Shown here: in pieces, positions 11,259 to 20,690 of the stretch
Position numbering within the stretch: the first letter of the stretch is position 1
Layout: the number at the start of each line of letters is the position of its first letter
From: Polysphondylium violaceum
Lineage: Eukaryota > Evosea > Eumycetozoa > Dictyosteliales > Dictyosteliaceae
NCBI GenBank assembly: GCA_000277445.1
Contig: AJWJ01000350.1
Coordinates: 1 to 24,705, forward strand
Length of the DNA stretch: 24,705 nucleotides
Direction of reading: 5' to 3'
Position numbers and translations under genes: made by a program
Notes under the pieces: model-generated
The model's input: the letters and a program-made list of their open reading frames with translations, nothing else
What the model was told of the DNA's origin: nothing
Database searches by the model: none

Positions 11259-11748
11259 CCTTGAATCTGTTGAAGTATGGATTGTGAATCACAAGCTTTT
11301 GTAAAAGCATAGAGTGTTACAACTAGGGTATAACATTCATTTAGCGTAGAACTCTAGTAATTTTTTACAATTCAATGAAAAAAAAAACATTTATTTTAAA
11401 TTTTTAAAATTTTATCAAAGGTTTAATAGCATCTTTCTGTGTTCTGCAAAGCACGTAGGCCTTAAAGCATATTGTAGTATTCTCATATGAAATTAAAAAT
11501 AGATGGGGTTAAAAATTATAGTGTGGGTGTTTGGGGTTATTTTATGATTTACAATTATTTTTTTTACATACACTCACCCTTCATTGCTGGGTTTTGTGTG
11601 GGAAAAAAAAACACACACAATTTATTTATTTAATTTATTTTTTCATTTATTAGTTTGCATGTATTATAAAATTATGATTACTCTAATTTTTTTTCTTTTT
11701 CTTTTTTATATAATATACAATTTATGTTAATAGATACAAAATTCTTTA
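11259..11748. promoter_or_regulatory. Intergenic region upstream of the GH38-like gene
   Basis: There is no gene in these 490 bases. Two features may matter. A G-rich block, GTGTGGGTGTTTGGGG (11521-11536), resembles the G-boxes bound by the Dictyostelium factor GBF. An inverted repeat TTGTGTG/CACACAA (11594-11600 and 11614-11620, 13-base A-rich loop) lies closer to the start. A and T runs fill the last 100 bases before the ATG at 11749. Regulatory roles are inferred only from similarity to known motifs. Confidence 0.35.
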
Positions 11749-14700
11749 ATGAAAAACTTTTATTTTATTTTATTTTGTTTTATTCTTTTTATTTCAAGGG
11801 ATCATTATGTTTTCTCTTGGATAGAGGATCAACCATTAAATATTTTTGTTGTTCCTTTTTCATTACCCATTAATAAAGATAATCTTGATCTAGATACTGT
11901 ATGTATTTGTTTAATATACACCATGACACATGATATATTAATTACTATTATCATTGAATAGTATTATGAAAGTAATGGAAAACATATTATATCTAGTATT
12001 GTAGATAATTTGGTAAAAGATCATGAAAGAAAATTTATATGGCCAGAACTGTTTTATTTTCGAAAATGGTGGAATGATCCTCAATTTAAATCTAAACATT
12101 CAATTGTCAAACAGTAGGTGTTTTTTATCATTTCATAATGCTTTTCTACTAATAATACCTTTTTTATTATAATATAGATTAATTCAAAATAAACAAATTG
12201 AATTTGTTAATAATGGTATTTATTTAAATGAAAATTATAATAACAGTTACCAATATATTTTAAATGATTTAAAAGAAGGTAGTGAATGGATCGTTAATAA
12301 TTTGGGAGGACCAGTTGTTAAATCATTTTTAAATATTCACTCTAATGGTCATTCAGAGGCATTTTCATATTTTTTATCTTTGTCAGGAATAGAAAATATA
12401 GTTTTACAAAAAATTAATAGAGATCTTAAGAATCAATTAAAATCTGAAAAGCATTTAGAGTTTTTTTGGCAAGATTCTATGATTACGAGAAATCAAAGCA
12501 ACAATGAACCATTCAAATTGTTTACACATATATTACCAGATCAAGATATTGATATAAAACATACTTGTGGGCCAAACTCTGAAATTTGTCAATATTTTGA
12601 TTTTTATAATAATGATCATAAAATTACTCATTCAAATATTCAAATGATGGGTGATAATCTTTTACAACAATATAAAAGTAAAGCACTTTTGTATAGATCA
12701 AACTGTCTATTAATATTGTTGGGTGGGGAAAATATGTATAAAGATGTTTCAAAAACCAATGATTTGTTGGACAAATACCAACAATTATTCAACTATATAA
12801 AATCATCCAATGAAAATATCAATATTAGATTTTCAACTCTTGGTGAATACTTTGATAATTTAAAACAATCGAGATTACCTATCAATTTGGCCCCTGCCAA
12901 GAGTTTTAGTAATATTGACATCATATTGCAAGATCAATACAAGAATGGTCAATCATTATCTCAATTGGTACCTGGCCAACAAATAATTCCAGACACCAGA
13001 GATTTTTTAATTTTTAAAGGTGATTTCTTTGGTATTTCAAATGATAAAAATCAATATCTATCATTTAGTTCGAATCAACAAGATAATGACTTGGATTTAA
13101 AATTAAATAATTTATTAAAGGTGTTGAATAATTTATTATCTTTGGATTCATCTCTTGATTTTCAAAGTAAACAAGTTGCCTTTAATCAAATTGAACAATG
13201 TAAATCAACACCAATTATGTATAAAAATCAATGTATTAATGATATGGAGGGTTTATTATCAAGTTTAACAAGTCAATCTTTAAAATGTAATTCAAATTTA
13301 AATTTAACCAATTCTAATGAAATTATTCCAATTTCATTAATTGACACCTATAGTGTTGTATTGTTTAATTCATTAGAATTAAAAAAAGAAGAATTGGTTT
13401 CGATTTTTATTGATTCACCCTATGTTGAACTTTATAATGAAAATCAATCCCCAGTACTTATTCAAATTTCACCAATTTGGAATGATACTATTAATACTTT
13501 AATAGATAATAGATTCCTATTATCATTTATTGTCGAGATTCAACCATTTTCAACTATTACCTATACATTACACTTAAATATGGATCAAAAAGAAAAGAAA
13601 TCACAATCATTATATTATTCTCAATCAACTATTTTATCAATTCTTGGATCAACACCAAAATCATTTAAATCTATTAACCCTTTTGTCATAAACTTTGCTC
13701 GTTTAGGGTCTCAAGAATTAGTGTTGGATAATAATTTCTTTAAAATCAAATTAAATCATTTAAATGGACTTTTTGAAACTATAGTTATAAACAATGGTGG
13801 TAAAAACAAAATGGATATAATTAATTTTGAAGAAAGTCATTGGCTATATCAATCTGAATCTGGACATTACCAAAATGAATGGATAGAAAATGGTAATTTG
13901 ATTAAATCTGAAATATCAAATAGTTTGATTAGAATTGTTAAAGGGCCAATCTTTAATGAAATTATTATTTTTAAAAATTCTAATTCAAGATCATCTTTGC
14001 AATCCATTTCAATTAAACTGTTAAATTGTTTAGATCCATTTAAAAAAGAATGCATAGATGGTAGTAAAATGATTAAATACGAATCCACTTTTAATCAATT
14101 CAAATCAAAACAAGTGGGTGATAATATTTTAAGATTCTCTATTAAATCAAATATGAATATTAATAATAATAATTTGAACATAAATGATATTTCAAACTTG
14201 AATCATTTAAAAGATAAAGAATTAAAGAAAAACAATATTTATTTTTCTGATTCAAATGGTTTTTCATTAATACCAAGAAAATCAAATATATTTGGCTCAA
14301 ATAGTTACCATTCACAATTTATACCAATGACTTCGGTTGCTTACTTTGGTCAACATTATTCAGTGTCATCTGGGTTAAAAGCTGGTGTATTTTGTAAAAA
14401 CATGCTTGGTATTACCTCGATAAAAGATGGTTCATTAGATTTAATGTTGAACAAGTTTGATAGTTTAAAAAATAGAGATGAGTTAAATATAGTTTCACTT
14501 TGGTTATCTTTTAATGACATATTTTCAACGTCTTTTCCTTTTAGCAAATCAAATCATTTAAAAAGTCCAATTCAAGTTTTTTCTTTTCCAAATTCATATA
14601 CAACAAACAAATGTACTTTTAATCATTTTATTCCAACTATTAAAATACCCAACAATCTACAGTTTATATCATTACATTCACAATTTAATTCTAACAACAA

Positions 14701-15176
14701 AGATGATGGTGTTATTTGCCACTTGAAATTATTAAATGTAGAAAATAGTATAAAATCAACTCTTGCACTTAAAAATCAATTACAAATTTCCTCATTATTT
14801 CCTAATCATGAAATATTAAATGTTGTGCAAGGTAATTTACAAATGACAAAAGTATTTGATATTTCAACTAAAACCTCTATTCGATTAACTATTGGTGAAT
14901 TGGTTTCATTATCTTTTTATTTAAAAGAATTGGAAAATGATTTAATAGTAATAGATAATCAAATACCAAGTACATTGGTTAAAAATGACGAAAGTGGTGC
15001 TGGATCTAAATCATTATCTCGTCCTGTTATTGATGCAAGTTCTAAACCTTTTAAAGAAGTTGAAAAAAGACTAAAAGGTTCACCTAAATTCTCTTCTTTT
15101 TCACCTGAAAGTAATCACTTACCTCCAAAGTATAATAGTTTTAATCTTAGAAAGAATGACAATTTAAAAAATATCG

Positions 15177-15208
<32 letters not shown>

Positions 15209-15931
15209 CAAATTGATCAAATTAATAATAATGAAAAGATTGATTCGGAAAATGAAAGTGAATTCATTAATCAACAGACTAATCACGAAGTTAAAAGTAA
15301 AAAGACAAGTATTTCTATTGAAATTGATAAACTTAAACAAGAATTTCAAAAGAAAACAGGAAATTTAATATTTAAAAACAACAAAAACAATAATAATAAT
15401 TTAGAAAAAGAAATAACTATTAAACCAAAAGCAAGATTAGACAGAAAAGCAGGGTTATCAGCGTTAGAATTACAAATATTACAATTGGAAAAAGATTTTG
15501 AATTAGAAAAAGTTATTATTAAAGCACAAATGAAACAATTAAAAAAGAAACCTATAAATCCAGCAATAGTATATTCTAAACAATATGCATTGGACTATAT
15601 TATTAAACAAGAGAAAACATTACTTGAAATTAAAGAACAAATTTCAAATAATCCAGGTCTATTAAACAAACCACTTGAAGAACATACTGATGGTGCTTTG
15701 GTTTTGGGAAAGAAAATACCTGAAATGCCTAAAAAATATAGTGGATCTAATCAATTCTATTTGTTGGTTATATTACTTTGCTTTTCTTGTATAACTTATT
15801 TATTATTTTATTTAACTAGAAGACAGAGAAAACCTTTATCTATTTTACAAAACCAACATCAGTTATCAACCTCCTCCTCTTCCTCATCTACTTCAATTAT
15901 AATTGATATTGAAGATAATAAAATTGAATAA
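11749..15931 (+). CDS. Golgi alpha-mannosidase II-like (GH38) membrane protein, probably catalytically dead
   Basis: Exons are 11749-11898, 11962-12113 and 12178-15931, giving 1351 residues. A signal peptide (about 1-24) starts the protein. Alignment to mannosidase II is clear: FVVP then YYESNGKHII, RKFIW, then IEFVNNG, then GHS, HLEFFWQ, LFTHILP, HTCGP, FDF, TLGEYFD and GDFF. The catalytic residues are not kept. PHSHNDPGW has become PFSLPINKD (residues 36-44), so the zinc ligands His and Asp are Leu39 and Ile41. The nucleophile motif IDPFGHS is IHSNGHS (154-160). LGDDF is LGGEN (282-286). No HHDAITGT zinc motif follows. The C-terminal beta-domains are recognisable up to about 920. After that come an unstructured Asn-rich linker, a charged helical region (about 1190-1260), one membrane span (about 1294-1313), TRRQRK and a short Ser-rich tail. 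This type I layout differs from type II Golgi mannosidases. The frame is intact over 1351 codons, so I see a functional pseudoenzyme rather than a pseudogene; that is inference. AATAAA overlaps the stop. Confidence 0.85.
11899..11961 (+). other. Intron 1 of the GH38-like gene
   Basis: GTATGT at 11899, acceptor GAATAG ending at 11961, 63 bases, phase 0. Splicing joins LDLDT to YYESNGKHIISSIV, which restores colinearity with mannosidase II. Confidence 0.8.
12114..12177 (+). other. Intron 2 of the GH38-like gene
   Basis: GTAGGT at 12114, T-rich body, acceptor AATATAG ending at 12177, 64 bases, phase 2. Splicing joins HSIVKQ to LIQNKQIEFVNNG, colinear with the family. Confidence 0.8.
15178..15208. 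repeat. AAT trinucleotide tract inside the GH38-like gene
   Basis: About ten tandem AAT units encode a run of Asn in the linker between the GH38 domains and the membrane anchor. Such tracts are common in Dictyostelium exons and vary in length between strains. Confidence 0.8.
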
Positions 15932-16041
15932 ACAAAATAGTAAATAATTTCAAAGAAATATTAAGGAGGCATTTTTTTATTTTTTTTTTTTCTAAGAGAA
16001 AAAAGCGAAAAAAAAAAAAAAAATACAATCAAAAAAAAAAA
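15932..16041. promoter_or_regulatory. Short spacer between the GH38-like gene and recA
   Basis: Only 110 bases separate the stop of the GH38-like gene from the ATG of the recA gene. It contains T runs (about 15973-15990) and A runs up to the ATG, so the promoter of recA must lie here or inside the upstream gene. Confidence 0.4.
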
Positions 16042-17544
16042 ATGATTTCTCAAAGATTATTACAATCAATATATTATTCACCTTTAAAAAATAGATGTAT
16101 TACAAATGTTTTACAAACATCAAATCATTTATTTTTAAATAACAATAATAGATTCAACTTTTTAAAAAATGATTATTCTAAAAAATCTAGTATGTATAGA
16201 AGAGATTATCATCATCCTAATTTAGAGGATACTATATCCCGAGATATATAGTATTTATCTGTATCTATATCTATAATAGTTATATTATATCTATCTATAT
16301 CATATCTCTCTTGTATATACATCTATTAATCTATTATATATTAAAAAAAAACAAAAAAAAAAAAAAAGAAGAAATCAAAAGAAAAAGATTTAAGTGAAGA
16401 TGATACTAGCGAAATAGATGTAGATAATAGCAGTAAAAAACCAACAACAGCAGCAAAGAAAATGGACACACTGATGAAAGAATTGGAACAAAATTTTGGT
16501 AAAGGTACACTAATTAAACTGGGATCATCATTTTCAACACAAAAAGTAGAAGTTGTACCAACAGGATCAATGGGATTAGATATTGCATTGGGTATTGGTG
16601 GTTTTCCAAAGGGTAGAGTTGTTGAAATATTTGGACCAGAAAGTTCAGGTAAAACAACATTAGCATTACATGTTATTGCTCAAGCACAAAAGATGGGTGG
16701 CAATTGTACATTTATTGATGCAGAACATGCATTGAATCCCAATTGGGCATCTCGTTTGGGTGTAAATTTAGATGATCTCTTTGTATCACAACCAGATTCA
16801 GGTGAACAAGCATTGGAAATCGTAGATTCATTGCTTAGATCAAAAACTATGCAAGTGATTGTAGTTGATAGTGTAGCTGCATTGGTACCACGTGTAGAAT
16901 TAGAAGGTGAAATGGGTGATAGTCATATGGGTGTTCAAGCTCGATTAATGAGTCAAGCACTTAGAAAGCTTTCACCATCTCTCAAGGAATCAAATTGTGT
17001 TTTAATATTTATCAATCAAATTCGTATGAAAATTGGTGTCATGTTTGGAAATCCTGAAACCACCACAGGTGGTAACGCACTTAAATTCTTTTCATCCATT
17101 AGAATAGATATTAGAAAGATTGGTGCCGTTAAAAAGGGTGATGAAATTATTGCTTCTCAAGTCAAAGTTAAAGTTGCTAAAAATAAATTGGCTGCACCAT
17201 TCAAAGAGGCAATATTTGATATAGATTTCCAATCTGGTATCAATAAAACTGGTGAAATTATTGATTTGGCTGTCACTGAAGGTATTGTTGATAAAATGGG
17301 CTCTTGGTATAGTTATAATGGTGTCAAACTTGATCAAGGTCGTGAAAAAACTAAAATTCACTTGGAATCTAATCCATCAATACTTTTGGAAATTGAAACC
17401 AAATTACGTGATAGATTAATTAAACAAACTATTGTTAAAGATAATGATAATAATGATGATGATGATGTTGATGATATTGTTGGTAATGATAATAATTATA
17501 TTCAAGATGATTCATCAATTGTTGATCCACAAGAAGATAAATAA
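16042..17544 (+). CDS. recA: Mitochondrial RecA recombinase
   Basis: Bacterial-type RecA, the ATP-dependent strand-exchange protein, here nuclear-encoded. Exon 1 starts at 16042 with [18 protein letters not shown] and is rich in Arg, Lys, Ser and Asn but poor in acidic residues, as in a mitochondrial targeting peptide. Counting from Met at 16462, the core shows Walker A GPESSGKT (58-65), FIDAEHA with the catalytic Glu (88), Walker B QVIVVDS (131-137), loop L1 [10 protein letters not shown] and loop L2 [19 protein letters not shown] followed by GGNALKFF. The C-terminal tail is Asp-rich, as in bacterial RecA. The exon 1 end is unresolved: donors at 16190 (GTATGT) or 16251 (GTATTT) fit acceptors at about 16382-16395 after a poly(A) stretch. 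The core exon is open from about 16369 to the stop at 17544. Length is about 440-455 residues. Origin from the mitochondrial ancestor is the usual explanation for such genes. AATAAA overlaps the stop. Confidence 0.93.
16190..16381 (+). other. Intron of recA, boundaries uncertain
   Basis: The interval contains in-frame stops (for example TAG at 16249), TATC-rich sequence and a long A run (16343-16367). Frame-compatible pairs are donor 16190 with acceptor G at 16381 or 16387, or donor 16251 with acceptor G at 16394. I prefer the GTATGT donor at 16190. Only a cDNA would settle it. Confidence 0.45.
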
Positions 17545-17963
17545 ACTATTTATTGATTTCAAATATAATATTTCCATTGTCACTATTATTCATGTGTACA
17601 CGATCGCCAAAACAATAATAGATACCATGACTTTATAAAACATATTTGTAATAGGAATAACTTCACGCATTAATGAACTGTAAACACCTCTGCAATTGAA
17701 CTCATTTGTGGTCAATCCATGGTTAATAGGAAAAATCGTTTTATAAGAATGTTTTTACAAAATAAAAATTCATAAAAACATTTTCATTATGTTTATTCTT
17801 CATTAGATTCTATAGTTCATTATAGGATTGGTTTTGTATTCATTTAGTGTATCTGACCTATGTATTCATCATTCATTCCAACCTTAGTCATTGTTATTCA
17901 ATGTTCCTTGACTCGATTGACTCAAACTTAAGCCCGATAAAAGATTTTCTTGTAAAAAGATTC
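17545..17963. other. Spacer between recA and tRNA-Arg copy 2
   Basis: No gene is visible in these 419 bases. The last 30 bases (17932-17962) carry the 3' flank shared with the other tRNA-Arg locus, including a pol III terminator on the minus strand (A5 at 17954-17958). A sequence reading CAATCGAGTCA on the minus strand (17909-17919) matches the TCGANTC core of the Dictyostelium external B box. Confidence 0.4.
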
Positions 17964-18036
17964 GAGAGATACAGGGGTCGAACCTGTGACCTATCGGTTC
18001 GTAGCCGATCGTTATATCCAACTAAACTAATCTCCC
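17963..18036 (-). tRNA. tRNA-Arg(ACG): tRNA-Arg (anticodon ACG), copy 2
   Basis: The reverse complement of 17964-18036 is identical, base for base, to the mature tRNA at 11153-11225: the same acceptor, D, anticodon (CTACGAA loop, anticodon ACG) and T arms, with discriminator G at 17963. T5 on the transcribed strand (17954-17958) follows. There is no intron and no encoded CCA. With copy 1 it forms an inverted pair flanking the GH38-like and recA genes. Confidence 0.97.
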
Positions 18037-19559
18037 AATATGTATCTTATTAAAGATCTGACTCTATTTATTATTTATTAAAGTTTTATTAACAACTATT
18101 TATTGATATTTTTATGTCCGCAATAATTCATTTTTTTTTCCAAGAAAAAAATTATTTTATTGATACCCTGAAGAAAGTTTAGGACTCAAAATTTTTTTTT
18201 TCTTTTCTTGACAAAACAAGATGACTTGCGATGACATAATGTAAGTATAAATGACAATTCTTGGAGATTTAGACATTATATTATCATTAGTGATAATATA
18301 ATAATTATAATTAGGTCTGAAAGAGAATTTTCCATATTTAGAAAGATATTTTATGAGATGAAAGAAAACATACAACAAGACAATGTGGAGAATCTAAACA
18401 TGGTGAACTAATAAAATTGGGATCATTGGTAAAGCCAAAGAATTCACGAAAATATATCTAGTGTGGCATGACATGGTATGTATTGCAATCTTGTATGAGA
18501 TAGAAAAGCTACAATTAAGGAGAATCAGTTTAGAATAGTTTGTTTTTTATCAACAATTGATGGGTTTCGTTTGTTTTCCACATCATCATTTATCAAATTG
18601 GTCAACTTGTCACTCCTCTGCCGCTACGAGTAGTTGATTTCAAGTGTTGGTCGCAGCTGCCAATTCCAAAAGAGAAGAAATTATTTTCTCAAGATAACCT
18701 ATATTGTTGTATCGTTTTTGTCCCAAGTATTTTAAAAGACTGTTGCTTCATTGTTTGTCGTCCAAATAGACAATTTCATGGACGACAAATGAAATTACTT
18801 ATGCACCCATTTGGACACCCATGTTGTTAATACAAAGATTATGAAATCATTTGAAAATAGAAAGACTGATGGGATCTTGTTGTTCAAAAAGATTATACTT
18901 TAGTTTATAGCATTATTCTAGGTTTTATATTGTAGCAACAGTTTTTTTAACAACTACAACTCCAACTACACCAACAACAACCCACCACCTTTACAGGATG
19001 TAAACAGATATAGATAGTAAAATACTCTCGCAATTGTAGTAACAAAAAGACACAATCATAATAGTACTCTTAGTAAATATTGATATTGTGGCACTGGCAG
19101 CACAGATATTTAAAGATGTGGAATATAATTCTTTATAATCACTACACTTTTACCAACATAATAGTTTAAATTCACCTCATTCAAATCATTTCTAAGAGGT
19201 AATGATCATACATGGATTTACATCACATACCCATACATACAGAAACAAAATAATAGCACTTTAATATTATCAAATAATATCAAGAGATCAATTTCAAACA
19301 GCAGCTTGACATTATATTATCCACTCACCCACAACCTCTTTTTTTTATTTTCCATCAAATGAGTCAAATTAACTAATAAATGATCCTTTTAGCGATATTT
19401 TCAACTATAAGAAATCAAGTAATAGAAAAATATTAAAATGTGTTGTTCATCAGATTCCAAATAAACAAATTATCAACAACATGACCGGGACTCCAGTGAG
19501 AGATTAGCACCTTCAAATAATTGTTAAATCTGTGGTTGCTCCTAGTATTACCAATAGAC
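18037..19559. other. Gene-free region, no recognisable feature except a short inverted repeat
   Basis: No intact gene is visible. Sequence near 18600-18830 is richer in G+C than spacer DNA and has one open run of about 75 codons on the plus strand without a Met or similarity that I recognise; it may be decayed coding DNA. CAA/ACC-rich simple sequence lies near 18950-19000. The small reading frames here (such as 18157-18378) are low-complexity. Confidence 0.4.
18754..18789. repeat. Perfect 11-bp inverted repeat with 14-base loop
   Basis: TTTGTCGTCCA (18754-18764) and TGGACGACAAA (18779-18789) are perfect reverse complements. The transcript of either strand could form a hairpin. There is no run of T after it, so a terminator or small RNA is not supported. 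Confidence 0.6.
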
Positions 19560-20690
19560 TGTAATTTGAGTTGTTTCAACATGAGGATGGGCGAAGCGTC
19601 AGTGTTGGAGTTGGCGGCCGCTGAACTAGGCAACATGGGTGACAAAGCACATGATAGACACGCCTATCTACAGCTGGGCCTTGATGGCGTTGGACCACGT
19701 GAAAATGGGGACCTGTGTTTGAAGCTTCTTTATAAAATTGGCCGATATCTCTTCGCCCAGGCACAAGGAGTATCTTGGGATACACGCTGTTAAACTCTTG
19801 CAACCCGTACTGCCTAAAGTCCCTTTAGCAGCACCGTGGTTGTAGGGCAAATTCGTGTCCCAGCCAGTGGCACCGTTAATACTAACCTCGTGATTGATGT
19901 TGGAAAAGAATCTGCCAGATCCCATGATGAGACTGATATAGTGGGTGAAGATGAAGTTCACCTTGTCTTCGAGCCCAAAGTAGTGGAGTCTGATATCTAC
20001 AATAGTGTAAATACATTTGATAGCCTCCCAATCCATTCAAGTTAGCTCTTGCCAGACGATAGCAGCTTTGATTTGCCAAGATCTCCCATTTGATCAACGA
20101 CGATAAAATGATTTCAAACTGGGCGGCTAGCGAGTCCATACAATCGATAGTTAGTTTACAATGTTCGCCACCACTATTGATACTATTGCTATTTAATTTG
20201 AGATTGATTTTAAAAATTACTTGGTGGAATGTCATTCTTTATCTGTAACATGATGTATACACTGGCAAAGATGAATGGTCTATCTTCAATTTTAACAAAG
20301 AAATCCAATCATACTCTATGTTACAGGTTGATATAAAAGATGGAACTGTGAAATCATTACTACCTCACTCCTATTGCTATTACTACTATTACCAATTCTT
20401 ACACGCAGATATATGTTTACCAATTATTGTATACAATTCTGAATTAATTAGCTGATCGCATGATATAACCACTAAATATCTCTTTTAAATTCAAATGATG
20501 ACTTTCTAAAAAGATATTGCCTCCTCTACCAGTATCGGCCTGACAAACACTTAATAGTTTCTTCTTAAGTTTAATGAAGATGTTGATGGAGATGTAATGA
20601 TTGAATAAAGGACTTTGTTGATCAAATAGAGGACACAAGAATTCGAATTTGACCTCGACAAAGAAGATTTCAAAGGCGGTTGACTGTGAG
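19560..20690 (-). pseudogene. Decayed coding sequence, unidentified, probably minus strand
   Basis: This stretch is clearly richer in G+C than the spacers around it, and protein-like sequence appears in changing frames on the minus strand. Examples in order along that strand are AFEIFFVEVKFEF and QADTGRGGNIFLE (near 20690-20500), IEDRPFIFASVYIMLQIKND (near 20300-20230), SCYRLARANLNGLGGYQMYL (near 20070-20000), then INGATGWDTNLPYNHGAAKG (near 19870-19810). Each piece ends in a stop or frameshift. A GTAATT...AATAG stretch near 20220-20190 could be an old intron. I do not recognise the family. Plus-strand frames are also broken. Borders and strand are inferred. Confidence 0.4.

Noticed and set aside
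11077-11304. Open frame across the tRNA-Arg gene
   Set aside because: It reads through the mature tRNA and its terminator; no protein similarity.
11749-15931. Calling the GH38-like gene an ordinary active alpha-mannosidase
   Set aside because: Zinc ligands, nucleophile and acid/base positions are all replaced, so the family name alone would mislead.
19327-19334. ACCCACAA, which matches the upstream element of Dictyostelium small RNA genes
   Set aside because: An 8-base match by itself is weak, and no snRNA, snoRNA or Class I RNA structure was seen at the expected distance downstream.
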